Assembly: GCA_944381495.1 (NCBI GenBank)
Contig: CALWLJ010000013.1
Location: 36,810 to 100,809 of the forward strand
Source: an uncultured Mediterraneibacter sp.
GTDB taxonomy: Bacteria; Bacillota; Clostridia; Lachnospirales; Lachnospiraceae
Reading direction: 5' to 3'
DNA length: 64,000 nt
Shown piece by piece: positions 6,875 through 16,449 of this stretch. The translations under genes and the position numbers were made by a program. The number at the start of each line of letters is the position of its first letter. The first letter of the stretch is position 1. The notes under the pieces are model-generated. The model did not search any database. It was not told the DNA's origin and saw only the letters and a list, made by a program, of their open reading frames with translations.

Positions 6875-9120
6875 ATGATGAAAAAGAGACTGCTTGCCAT
6901 TACAATGGCGTTGTGTCTGATGTTCCCCGGGACTGTTTTTGCTCAGCCGGAAGGGGCGGGGACAGAGGACACGACTGATGAAGTGGTGATCTACCACACC
7001 AATGACACCCATGGCTATCTCAGCGGAGACGGAGAGAGCATTGTCGGAATCGATACAGTAGCAGGGCTGAAGGAGAGTACTCCCGGTTCTATTCTGGTGG
7101 ATGCGGGAGATGCAACGCAGGGACTGCCGCTGGCATCTCTTACCAAGGGAGCAGATGTGATTGAGCTGATGAATCTGGCAGGATATGATCTTATGACAGC
7201 GGGAAATCATGAGTTTGATTTTGGAACAGAACAGTTCCTTTCCAATGTGGCTCTGGCAGATTTCCCGATCCTGGCGGCAAATATTTACAGGGAAGGACAG
7301 CCCCTTCTCCAGGATGTGCAGGAAGGAAATAACGGATGCCATACGGTCATCCAGCGGGATGGCGTTAAGATCGGATTTTTCGGGCTGACGACTGTGGAAA
7401 CAGCTACATCTACAAATCCGGCTGGAATTGCGGATCTTGAATTTGAAGATGAAGTGGAAACAGCGAAGAAAGAGATTAATGAACTGGAGGCGGAGGACGT
7501 TGATGTGATCATAGCGGTCTGCCACCTTGGAAATACAGACGCTTCCTGTACAAGTGTGGACCTGGCGGAAGCTATGACAGGGGAATACCAGGACAAGATC
7601 GACGTGATCATAGACGGACACAGCCATACGGTTGAAAATGATGAAACCAATGGTATCCTGATCGTACAGACCGGATCAGGAATGACAGGGTCGGGAAGCT
7701 GACACTGGATGTCAGCGGAGAGGACTTGACAGCGACAGAAGAACTGCTGACAGCGGAAGACCTGGCTGATGTTACACCGGATGCAGCAGTGACAGAGAAG
7801 CTGTCAGAGATCGAGGCTTCCCAGGCAGAACTTCTGGAGCAAACGGTCGGCAGCACAGACACAACTCTGTGGGCAGGTCAGATTGGTGTTGTTGCGATCA
7901 CACGTCTGGTTGAGACAAACTACGGAGACTTTACTGCGGATGCATTCCGTGATGCGGCAGAGATATTCATGCAGAATGCAGGCGGAGAGGATGCAGAGCT
8001 TCCGGTTGTTGCTGTGGAAAACGGAGGCGGTATCCGCGCGGGAGTGACAAACGGAGATATTACCATGGGAGACCTGATCTCGGCATTCCCGTTCTCCAAC
8101 ACTTTATATATGAAGAAAGTCACACCTCAGATCCTCTATGAGGCAATGGAAGTATCAGGAACAGCTCTTGACGGACAGGATAAGGAGACGGGAATGCTGC
8201 TTCAGCAGACTAACTCCGGAGGATTCCTTCAGATATCCGGATTCACCGTAGTATTTGATCCGGACGGAGAGACAGGACAGAAGGTGACATCGATTACACT
8301 GGACGGACAGACAGAGCCTCTTGACCGCAATGATAATACGACAGAGATCATAATGGTGAGCAATAATTACATTATGAGTGGCGGCAGCGATTATACCATG
8401 CTTGGTGAACTGCCGAAGTACGGAGAGGCAGGCGGAGAGCTGGAGACAGTACAGGCATATCTGGAAAGCTGTCTGGAAGACGGAACGCTGCAGGGATATG
8501 CCGGAACGAAGAACCGGATCCAGATACGCAGTGAGGGATATGAACCGAAGGATTATACAACCTCGATCCTGATCACAGATGAGGCAGGAGAGCCGCTTGC
8601 AGGACAGGCTCTGTCATACCGTGTAGACGGTGGGGAACGTCAGAATGGTACGACAGATGAGAACGGCATGCTGCAGATCACTCTTTCCGACGGCGCACAT
8701 GGAGTAAGGCTGGCGGATACTCAGGCAGAGATCTACATCGACAATTATTCCGGATTCGGTATTACAATTGATCAGTACCGTGAGCAGCCGGCACTGACAT
8801 TCCTGGCTGATGGAAGCTGTGATCCGGTAGAGGATGAGCAGCCTGGAGAAGAACCGGGACAGGATCCCTCCGGAGAAAATCCGGATGATTCTCAGGGAGG
8901 TACAACCGGAGACGGACAGCAGAACGGTGATGATGCACAGAATCCACAGGATGGACAGTCCGGCAACGGAATGCAGTCTTCTCAAAGTGACAAGAAGAAT
9001 GATACTGCACCGAAGACAGGAGATGATTTCTCAGCAGCTCCGGCAGTGATGATGATCTTCTGTGCGGCAGCCCTGGCTGTGTTACTGAGAAAGAGGCATT
9101 TACAGGATAAAATAAAATAA
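6875..9120 (+). pseudogene. Surface 5'-nucleotidase (UshA-like), broken by a frameshift
   Basis: Two frames together encode one enzyme of about 745 residues. The first part (6875-7702) has a signal peptide ending in TVFAQ, then metal-site motifs HTNDTHGYL, VDAGDATQG, GNHEFDFG, CHLGNTD and DGHSHT. The second part (in frame from about 7693, usable ATG only at 7726) has the nucleotide-binding motifs NGGGIRAG and NNYIMSGGSDYTM, an acidic linker, and a TAPKTGDD anchor followed by a hydrophobic helix and a KRHLQDKIK tail, which suggests sortase attachment. A single base appears missing near 7689-7693, between GSGMT and VGKLTLDVSG. It is either a true pseudogene, a phase-variable gene or a sequencing error. 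Intact relatives release phosphate and nucleosides from extracellular nucleotides. Confidence 0.85.
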
Positions 9121-9130
9121 TGAATCATAC

Positions 9131-9183
9131 GACAGAAAAAGAGGCGGAGAGCAGCCAGTGCCCTCATGCCTCTTTTTCTGTCC
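9131..9183. terminator. Bidirectional terminator
   Basis: GACAGAAAAAGAGGC (from 9131) pairs with GCCTCTTTTTCTGTC, giving a 15-base stem whose A and T tracts serve both converging genes, the nucleotidase and the minus-strand TetR gene. The TetR stop codon lies inside it. Confidence 0.85.
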
Positions 9184-9778
9184 ATTTTTTGAATGTGCGG
9201 AACATCCCGTAATGCATATTTTCTGTCATGATCTTTTCTACGTCCTTCATGCGGACCGTGTCATAGTATTTGAACCACCATCGTACAAGCGACATCATGT
9301 CAGAAGCAAAAAGGTGTGCATACAGATCCGCGTATTTTTCGTTCTCGTCTGTTCTGCGGGCAAACGGCTTCAGTGTGGTGAGGATATTGTCGTGAACGAT
9401 CCGGTTCATTTCGTTAAAAATCTGACGGTCTATAGAAGCGTTCCAGAGGATCTGATATTCTTCTCTTTTGCCTGATATATATGTCAGAGCGGCCTCAAAG
9501 TTTTTTATATAGCAGATATTATGGATATTGGACGGTTCGGCATTGATGAATTCTACATTTATATTCTTACGAAAATCATCCAGTGTCCGGTCGATATATT
9601 TATCCAGAAGATCATATTTGTCCAGATAATATTTATAGAAGGTGGAGCGGTTGATCAGCGCGTTTTTGCAGAGCATGTCCACCGTGATCTTCTGAAAAGG
9701 GCAGGACCGAAGGCTGTCGAGCAGAGACCGGTCGATCTGACTGAGTGTCTTGACCACTCTTAAATCTGTTTTTCCCAT
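9164..9778 (-). CDS. TetR family transcriptional regulator
   Basis: Starting at ATG 9778 gives 204 residues. The N-terminal helix-turn-helix is FQKITVDMLCKNALINRSTF followed by YKYYLDKYDLLDKYID, a TetR_N pattern of the DhaS/YbjK-like type. The C-terminal ~140 residues would bind the inducer. AAAGGAG precedes ATG 9778, so the longer ORF starting at 9838 is not preferred. It is divergent from the redox operon starting at 10028, and two palindromes lie in the gap. It is therefore probably the local repressor or activator of that operon, responding to its substrate. Confidence 0.85.
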   Translation of the reverse strand: MGKTDLRVVKTLSQIDRSLLDSLRSCPFQKITVDMLCKNALINRSTFYKYYLDKYDLLDKYIDRTLDDFRKNINVEFINAEPSNIHNICYIKNFEAALTYISGKREEYQILWNASIDRQIFNEMNRIVHDNILTTLKPFARRTDENEKYADLYAHLFASDMMSLVRWWFKYYDTVRMKDVEKIMTENMHYGMFRTFKKWTEKEA

Positions 9779-9868
9779 GTAGGAGCTCCTTTCAAAGCGA
9801 GTCTTGAATGACGTCTGATTCCGGCGGTATTCATGCATCTGGCATAAAACAACAGAAATCAGAGATCT

Positions 9869-9959
9869 GTTGGATATCCAACGAAAAAAAATAACTTGAT
9901 GATAGGCAGCAGATTACATGCTTGTTAAAATAATATCAAAGAGAATTGGCACCAATTCT
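9869..9959. promoter_or_regulatory. Two palindromic operators in the divergent promoter region
   Basis: GTTGGATATCCAAC (9869-9882) is a perfect 14-base palindrome. AGAATTGG-CA-CCAATTCT (9942-9959) is a perfect 18-base palindrome. Both share a TTGG...CCAA core and lie between the TetR gene and the redox operon. TetR proteins bind such dyads. The promoters themselves are not clear. Confidence 0.6.
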
Positions 9960-10027
9960 TATCTGTCATCTGAGAATAGTTTATCACATTTGACAGGAAT
10001 TAGTAAACAGAAGGAGAAAACAGAAAA

Positions 10028-10972
10028 ATGAGTTACAAAGTTATGGGCATTACAGCCGGAAGAAAAAATGGAAACAGTGAGATCCTGCTGAAGGAAGCTC
10101 TCATGGAATGCGAGAAGCAGGGCGCAGATGTTACAATGATCAACCTGCGGGATTATCATATTATTGACTGTACCGGATGCACCAGCTGTACAAAAGCCAT
10201 GTCCGAGGGAAAGAACGCAGGATGTGTGCTGGATGAAAAGGATGACAAAAAGAAGATTATGGATGTTATGCTGAACCAGGACGCAGTGATCTTTTCTGTT
10301 CCTACATATGATCTTATGCCGGCTTCCGTTTATCTGACCTTTGCTCACAGAAGCCTGAGCTATGAGACCTCTTTCCTGGAGTCTATCGGAGCAATTGAGC
10401 ACAGAGACCGTGTGGCAGGGCTGATTTCCGTGGGCGGATCCACAAGGGCATGGCAGTCCATGGCTCTGGAAGGACTTCAGGCTACCATGTTTACAACAGA
10501 TATGAAAGTAGTTGACATGATTCTTGCTACAAGAGTTCCGGGAAATGCCCAGTGCCTTCTGAATGACGAACTGATGGAGCGGGCAAGACAGATGGGCGAG
10601 CATATCATGGAAGCAGTGCGGACTCCCGCGGAAGAGAGAAAATGGCTTGGGGAAGAAGATATGGGCTGGTGTCCGAACTGTCATTCAAATGCGCTGGTAC
10701 TGGGAGAAAAGCAGTGGGATGGCGTGTACTATCCGGTTGAGTGTCAGGTATGCGGCGCAGGCGGCAATCTTGTTCAGACAGAAGACGGAAAATGGAAATT
10801 TGTGATCCAGGAAGACGGACTTCTGAAGGATCGTACGACTGTAGCAGGCCGCGCCAAACATCTGGAGGAGATCGCTCATACGCAGGGGGGATTCTTCGGA
10901 GATCCGGAGAAGCTGGCTCTTGTCAGGGAGAGAAAGATGAAATACGTGAACAAGCAGTTTAAGACAGTTTAA
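10028..10972 (+). CDS. NADPH-dependent FMN reductase / flavodoxin-like protein with zinc-ribbon-like tail
   Basis: This 314-residue protein begins with the iron-sulfur flavoprotein fold (GITAGRKNGNSEILLKEAL, residues ~8-26) and the cluster-like motif CTGCTSCTKAM near 50, then SVPTYDLMPASVY around the flavin site. The last ~100 residues add CPNC...CQVCG, a likely zinc ribbon or rubredoxin-like site. AAGGAG lies 10-15 bases before the ATG. It is the first gene of the operon read away from the TetR gene. It may feed electrons from NAD(P)H or ferredoxin to the large redox proteins downstream, or act on the same aromatic substrate (inference). Confidence 0.75.
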   Translation: MSYKVMGITAGRKNGNSEILLKEALMECEKQGADVTMINLRDYHIIDCTGCTSCTKAMSEGKNAGCVLDEKDDKKKIMDVMLNQDAVIFSVPTYDLMPASVYLTFAHRSLSYETSFLESIGAIEHRDRVAGLISVGGSTRAWQSMALEGLQATMFTTDMKVVDMILATRVPGNAQCLLNDELMERARQMGEHIMEAVRTPAEERKWLGEEDMGWCPNCHSNALVLGEKQWDGVYYPVECQVCGAGGNLVQTEDGKWKFVIQEDGLLKDRTTVAGRAKHLEEIAHTQGGFFGDPEKLALVRERKMKYVNKQFKTV

Positions 10973-11057
10973 AGGCAAAATATTCGGACACAGTTCCGGT
11001 CTGTGTCTATATAGGACAAACGGTATACAAAAGTATCATACAGAAAGGAAGAGGAGA

Positions 11058-13178
11058 ATGGAAGTTACGATTCAGATTGACGGGAGAGAGATCCGGACAG
11101 AGCAGGGAGCTAATGTTCTTGAGGCTGCTCTGACAAACGGAATCTATATCCCTCATTTATGCCACCACCCGGACCTGCCGGATATCGGGTCATGCCGTCT
11201 GTGCATCGTAGAGGTGGAAGGACGGGAAGGGGTCTGTCCGTCCTGTAAGCTGGAGGCGGAAGACGGGATGAAGATCCGTACAGACAGTGAGCAGATCAGT
11301 CATCTGCGCAGACTGTCCATGGAGCTGATCCTTGCAGCGCATCCGGAAGATTGTTCCACCTGTCCGAAATACGGACAGTGCGAGATGCAGACTCTGATCC
11401 AGTATATGGGTGTATCCGCTACAAGAATGAATACCAGGGTGAAAGGGTTCCCGATGAATGAAAGCAATCCGCTTCTCATTCATGATATGAACCGCTGTGT
11501 ACTCTGCGGGCGCTGTGTGCGTGCCTGCAATGATCTGCGCGGCGTGGGAGTTCTTCAGTACAACAAAAAGGATATGGAGACCTACGTGGGGACACTCCAT
11601 GACAGGCTGCTCAAGGATTCGGACTGCCGGTTCTGCGGAGCCTGCGCTGAGGTATGTCCTACCGGGACGATCAGAGACATGGTGAACTATACGCCTGTGG
11701 AAAAGAAGGATACCCTGATTCCCTGTCAGGCTGCCTGTCCGGCGCATGCAGATGTGCCGCGGTACGTGCGTTATGTCAAAGAAGGAAAAATGGAAGAGGC
11801 GACGGCTGTTATCCATGAGAAGATCCCATTTCCGGAATGCCTGGGCCATGTGTGCGCCCATGCCTGTGAAGGAAAATGCCGTCGGGGCGATGTGAATGAG
11901 GCTGTTTCCATCCGGAACATCAAACGCTATGCTGCCGAACACGCCAACAATTCCCTGTGGAAAGAAAACAGTAAACATCTTCCGTCTACCGGGAAGAAAG
12001 TCTGTGTCGTCGGCGGAGGGCCTGCAGGTATGACTGCGGCCTATTATCTGGCAAAACAGGGGCATGAGACCGTGCTGAAGGAGGCTTTGCCAAAACTGGG
12101 CGGACAGCTTCAGTACGGGATTCCGTCCTATCGGCTTCCGAGAGAAGTTGTGGATAAAGAGGCGGGCTACCTGCAGGATGCCGGCGTGAAAGTCGAGACC
12201 GGATGCAGGGTAGACGATCCGAAAGCGCTTCTGGATGAGTGTGATGCGGTCCTGATGGCCATCGGAACCCACAGAGGCGTCCGTCTTCCCATGGAAGGAA
12301 ATGAGCTTCCCGGAGTACTTTTGAATGCAGATTTCCTGAGAAACGCGTCCATGGGCATGGAGACAGGAATGGGAAAACGGGTGATCATCCTTGGCGGTGG
12401 AAATGTTGCTTTTGACTGTGCCAGATCAGCAGTACGCCTTGGCGCGCAGGAGGTTCACCTGGCATGTCTGGAAGCCCGCGAAAATATGCTGGCTGATGAT
12501 GAAGAAATCCAGCAGGCTCAGGAGGAAGGAATCCAGATCCATCCGGCACATACCTTTGAGAAGATCTGCGGAACAGACCATGTGACCGGCGTGGAATTTT
12601 GTAATGTCAAGAGCTTTACATTTGATGAGAACAGAAGAGCTATTATTGAGAAAGAAGAGGACTCCGCGCATGTGATCGAAGGCGATACTGTGATCTTTGC
12701 AGTAGGACAGAGAGCAGATATTACAGAAGAAGCCGGCCTGGAACTGGGAAGAGGAAATTCCATCGCAGTCAGAGAAGGCTCTCTTGCTACAAGCGTGGAC
12801 GGAATCTTTGCCTGCGGAGACGCAGTATATGGGACAAAAACCGTGATCCAGGGCGTGGCCTCCGGAAGAGAGGCAGCCTCCGAAATGGACCGCTATCTTG
12901 GCGGAGACGGGGATATTTCGGAGATCCTTGTACCGGCGGCAAAGAAGGAACCGTGGATTGGACGGATCGAAGGGTTCGGATATCTGGAGAGAGCAGAAGA
13001 ACAGTTTGTGCCGGCAGATGAGAGAAAGGATAATTTTGATCCTATCAGCAGTGGCATCTGTGATGAGAAGATCTGCGGCGAGGCAGGAAGGTGCCTGCAG
13101 TGTGACCTGAGATTTGAGATCACCGGGCACAGGCTGTGGAGTGATTATACCGATCAGGAAAAGGAGGCGGCAAGATGA
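11058..13178 (+). CDS. NuoG-like iron-sulfur / GltD-like FAD-NAD(P) oxidoreductase
   Basis: This 706-residue multi-domain protein starts with a NuoG-type [2Fe-2S] domain (CHHPDLPDIGSCRLC, residues ~35-49) and a His-Cys [4Fe-4S] segment (HPEDCSTCPKYGQC). Two ferredoxin clusters follow (CVLCGRCVRAC and CRFCGACAEVCP). From ~220 it continues as a GltD/dihydropyrimidine-dehydrogenase-like module with more cysteines (CQAACPAH, CAHACEGKCRRG), an FAD site VVGGGPAGM (~316) and an NAD(P) site ILGGGNVAFDCARSA (~445). The stop overlaps the next start by 4 bases. Such proteins take electrons from NAD(P)H and pass them along iron-sulfur clusters. With the next gene it likely forms a soluble NAD(P)H-driven complex that powers the FAD reductase. 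Confidence 0.85.
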   Translation: MEVTIQIDGREIRTEQGANVLEAALTNGIYIPHLCHHPDLPDIGSCRLCIVEVEGREGVCPSCKLEAEDGMKIRTDSEQISHLRRLSMELILAAHPEDCSTCPKYGQCEMQTLIQYMGVSATRMNTRVKGFPMNESNPLLIHDMNRCVLCGRCVRACNDLRGVGVLQYNKKDMETYVGTLHDRLLKDSDCRFCGACAEVCPTGTIRDMVNYTPVEKKDTLIPCQAACPAHADVPRYVRYVKEGKMEEATAVIHEKIPFPECLGHVCAHACEGKCRRGDVNEAVSIRNIKRYAAEHANNSLWKENSKHLPSTGKKVCVVGGGPAGMTAAYYLAKQGHETVLKEALPKLGGQLQYGIPSYRLPREVVDKEAGYLQDAGVKVETGCRVDDPKALLDECDAVLMAIGTHRGVRLPMEGNELPGVLLNADFLRNASMGMETGMGKRVIILGGGNVAFDCARSAVRLGAQEVHLACLEARENMLADDEEIQQAQEEGIQIHPAHTFEKICGTDHVTGVEFCNVKSFTFDENRRAIIEKEEDSAHVIEGDTVIFAVGQRADITEEAGLELGRGNSIAVREGSLATSVDGIFACGDAVYGTKTVIQGVASGREAASEMDRYLGGDGDISEILVPAAKKEPWIGRIEGFGYLERAEEQFVPADERKDNFDPISSGICDEKICGEAGRCLQCDLRFEITGHRLWSDYTDQEKEAAR

Positions 13179-15919
13179 GTCTTTTGAGCAACAATATCGA
13201 AGCGCTGACATTGGCGGGAAAGATGGGGCGCACGGCACTGGAAGAAAAACTGGGCGCCGTTCCGAAGACGGAAGGCAGGATCCTGGGAGCTCTCTATAAT
13301 GCGGATACAGAAGGCAGGATGAATATGCTTCTTCATACCAATCCTGCGGGGATCATTGCCGGTATGGCAGCGGCAGTGAAGCTAAGTGGAGCGCAGGGCG
13401 GCGTTCTGGTCACAGACTGTGAGATCAATGAGCAGGAATTTATGGCGGCAGCAGGTACAGCCGGTATCGATCTGATAATCGAGCGGGCCGGTATGGTAAA
13501 CAAAACTGCTCACAAGAAAGACCGGATGATGACATTTGAGGAACTGGCGGCTCTGGCAGACCGGATGACGGGTGCTCAGCCGGGAATCTTTCTTGCCCTG
13601 GACGACGAGGTGCCCGTAGAGGCGGATCCTGATACGCTGGTGACAGATTTTCTGACGGGAATGGAGTACAAAGGAATCCTGACAGGACATTGTTTTTACA
13701 GTGCGGATGAGATCCGGGGAATGAAAGTTGGAGAGCTGAAGACCTGGGGCGGTTCTGTGCGCACAGTGAAGAATACAGACTGTGCGGTAGACCTGGCGGC
13801 AAAGGATATCCTGGCTCTGAGAAAGAAGAGCTGCGGCAAGTGTACCTTCTGCCGGGAAGGCCTCTATCAGATCGCTCAGATCCTCGATGGGGTCACATCC
13901 GGCAGAGCCTCCGTGGATGATCTGCAGCTGGCGGATGAGATCGGCAGAGCCATGGAAGTATCCTGCAACTGTACACTGGGTGACCGCGCAGGCATCCCTG
14001 CGGTTTCCCTTCTTACCGCTTTTGGTCCGGAGACAGAAGCACATATCCGGAGAAAAGAATGTCCGGCGGAAGTGTGTCTTGCACTGACCCGATTCTATAT
14101 CGATCCGTCCCTTTGCACCGGAAACGGAGCGTGTGTGGACATCTGTCCGGAACACTGCATCGAAGGAAAAGACGGGTATGTGTCACAGATCGATGAGTTC
14201 GACTGTACCAGATGCGGGAAGTGCCTGGATGTTTGTCCTAACAATGCAGTAAAGAAAGTATCCGGAAGAGTTCCCAAGCTTCCGAATAAGAGAGCGCGGC
14301 TCAAGGGCGCGGCAGGAAACCCGGCAGAAGAAAGGCCGGTACGGGAGCGCAGCACAAAGAGAAAACGTGTATTCGCTTCCATCGGGGCTCAGGCTGCAGT
14401 TCCGGAGAAAAAAGAAGAAAAAGCGGTTCGTGAAGAGAAGAAAGCGGAGGTTAAGATCATGAAAACATTAGAGACAGATGTGGTCATTGTTGCCGGAGGA
14501 CCGGCAGGACTGGCGGCTGCCATCACGGCGGGCGAGAACGGACTGAAGTCCATTATCCTGGAAAAATCAAGCACTACCGGCGGAGCTGCCAACATGGGGA
14601 TGGGACCTCTCGGGATCGATACAAAGATCCAGAAGGCCAACTTTAATAACATTAGTGTTCAGGAAGCACTGGATATGCATATGCAGTATACCCATTACCG
14701 TGTAGATGAGGATCTGGTCCAGACCTATTTCAACAAGAGTGCGGATACCATCGAATGGCTTCAGGAGATGGGCGTGGAATTTGCAGGAGCGTTCCGCTAT
14801 TTCAAAGAATCAGAAGCCACCTGGCATATCGTGAAGCCGGAAAACGGTGTCATCGGACCCCGTGCCGCAGGTCCCATGATCCGGAAGATGACGGAGCGTG
14901 CGAAAGAATTGGGCACAGAAATCCTTCTTGAGACACCGGCTGTTTCTCTGATCGTGGAGAACGGAAAAGTGTGCGGGGCAAAAGCCGTAGACAAAGAAGG
15001 GAACGGCATTGAAGTAAAAGGAAAGGCTGTTATTGTGGCCACCGGAGGATTCGGTAATAATAAGGAAATGCTGAAAGAAGAATTTGGACTGAACCTGGGC
15101 GAAGACTTCTTCCCGTTCCAGATCCCCGGGATCACCGGAGACGGCTTACGTATGATGTGGGAAGTCGGAGCCGAGAAGTTCGGAGCCAACATCGAAGCAA
15201 TCTATCAGATCCCGGACAACCTGAACTGGTTCCTGCTGGATGCGGTGCTGCGTCAGCCCAACCTGCTGATCAATCAGCTTGGAGACCGTTTTATGAATGA
15301 AGGCGATATGGGAAATACAACCTATGCCGGAAATGCGCTTCATCTGCAGCCGGGCAACTACGGATACTGCATTATGGATGAAGGTATCCTGAAGGAATAC
15401 AAGAAGAACGGTCCGGATATCGTAGACATTGTTCATCCGGCGGAGGCATTCATTGCCTTTGAAGGACAGGCAGCCCAGGCGGTTGAGCAGGGATACCCGG
15501 GATATGTCGAGGCGGAGACCGTGGAAGAACTGGCTGAGAAGCTGGGGATCGATGCGGAGAAACTGCAGGATACCATTGATGAATACAATGAGATGTGCGC
15601 AAACGGTGTAGATACGAAATTCCATAAACCTCAGAAGTATCTGCATCCTATTACAGGAAAAGGAAAATACCTTGTCGGAAAGTATTATCTGGCGGCATAT
15701 GGAACCGTGGGAGGTGTCCGTATTAACAAATACTGCGAGGTGCTGGATAAAAACCAGATGCCGATCGAAGGTCTTTACAGCGCTGGATCAGATGCCAATA
15801 CAATCTACGGAGACAGCTACAACTTCACACTTCCGGGAAATACCATGGGATTCGCGATCAACTCGGGACGTATGGCCGGCGAGAGTGTGGCAGAATACAT
15901 CAGAGACTGTGAAGTATAA
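13175..15919 (+). CDS. NuoF-like / ferredoxin / fumarate-reductase-like FAD fusion protein
   Basis: This 914-residue fusion has three parts. Residues ~1-300 resemble NuoF but lack the usual GRGGAGFP NADH site; the cluster motif CGKCTFCREG (220-229) and the following LGDRAGIPAVSLLTAF are kept. Residues ~305-365 hold two [4Fe-4S] ferredoxin motifs (CTGNGACVDICP, CTRCGKCLDVCP). A charged linker with many Lys and Glu leads to residues 429-914, an FAD_binding_2 module of the fumarate/urocanate/ketosteroid reductase type (VIVAGGPAGLAAA, then YGDSYNFTLPGNTMGFAINS). The FAD part begins with its own Met, so a separate gene was probably fused. It likely reduces an enoyl or dienone substrate with electrons from the upstream protein. 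The natural substrate is unknown. Confidence 0.85.
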   Translation: MSLLSNNIEALTLAGKMGRTALEEKLGAVPKTEGRILGALYNADTEGRMNMLLHTNPAGIIAGMAAAVKLSGAQGGVLVTDCEINEQEFMAAAGTAGIDLIIERAGMVNKTAHKKDRMMTFEELAALADRMTGAQPGIFLALDDEVPVEADPDTLVTDFLTGMEYKGILTGHCFYSADEIRGMKVGELKTWGGSVRTVKNTDCAVDLAAKDILALRKKSCGKCTFCREGLYQIAQILDGVTSGRASVDDLQLADEIGRAMEVSCNCTLGDRAGIPAVSLLTAFGPETEAHIRRKECPAEVCLALTRFYIDPSLCTGNGACVDICPEHCIEGKDGYVSQIDEFDCTRCGKCLDVCPNNAVKKVSGRVPKLPNKRARLKGAAGNPAEERPVRERSTKRKRVFASIGAQAAVPEKKEEKAVREEKKAEVKIMKTLETDVVIVAGGPAGLAAAITAGENGLKSIILEKSSTTGGAANMGMGPLGIDTKIQKANFNNISVQEALDMHMQYTHYRVDEDLVQTYFNKSADTIEWLQEMGVEFAGAFRYFKESEATWHIVKPENGVIGPRAAGPMIRKMTERAKELGTEILLETPAVSLIVENGKVCGAKAVDKEGNGIEVKGKAVIVATGGFGNNKEMLKEEFGLNLGEDFFPFQIPGITGDGLRMMWEVGAEKFGANIEAIYQIPDNLNWFLLDAVLRQPNLLINQLGDRFMNEGDMGNTTYAGNALHLQPGNYGYCIMDEGILKEYKKNGPDIVDIVHPAEAFIAFEGQAAQAVEQGYPGYVEAETVEELAEKLGIDAEKLQDTIDEYNEMCANGVDTKFHKPQKYLHPITGKGKYLVGKYYLAAYGTVGGVRINKYCEVLDKNQMPIEGLYSAGSDANTIYGDSYNFTLPGNTMGFAINSGRMAGESVAEYIRDCEV

Positions 15920-15936
15920 CAGGCAGGTGTGATAAG

Positions 15937-16449
15937 ATGTCAAAAAAATGGGATAATCTGACACTGGCATTCTGTATTGCCCTGCTCCCGCCTATCTGGG
16001 CGGTGCTGGCGCCCCATATCCATGTATCCACTGGCGCGGTTGCGCTTATCTGCACCGGTGTGTACGTGGCCAACGGAAACAGATTTTCCGACGGAGTGAA
16101 GATTTCTGTTGGATTTCTCCTGGGAGACTTCTGGGCGTGGGCTGCGCTGCATATTATGGATCTCCTGCAGTGGAATCCGGATCTGGAACTGTTTGTTACG
16201 CTTTTTGTCATGGGTGGTCTCGTAGTACTGATTTCCGGTCTGGTGCCGTCGCTGGTCTACTGCCCGGCATGGCTCTGCGGCTGGGCCATCGGTCTTACGA
16301 TTATGTCGCCTCTTGGAATGGAAGGGATGAAAGGATACCCATGGCAGATCGCTGTTGCCATGCTGATGGGAGTATGGTATGTGGGAGCACTTCTGGACAA
16401 AGTACAGAGAATGCTGTTAAACTGGATGGAGAAAAAGGATGGTAGATGA
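15937..16449 (+). CDS. DUF1097-like integral membrane protein
   Basis: This 170-residue protein has about five hydrophobic helices (starting TLAFCIALLPPIWAVLAP) and a short basic C-terminus. The composition resembles the DUF1097/YcdZ family. It begins 17 bases after the FAD fusion gene and its stop overlaps the hydrolase start by 4 bases, so it belongs to the same operon. It may move the substrate or product across the membrane. No transport motif is visible, so this is inference from context. Confidence 0.7.
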   Translation: MSKKWDNLTLAFCIALLPPIWAVLAPHIHVSTGAVALICTGVYVANGNRFSDGVKISVGFLLGDFWAWAALHIMDLLQWNPDLELFVTLFVMGGLVVLISGLVPSLVYCPAWLCGWAIGLTIMSPLGMEGMKGYPWQIAVAMLMGVWYVGALLDKVQRMLLNWMEKKDGR

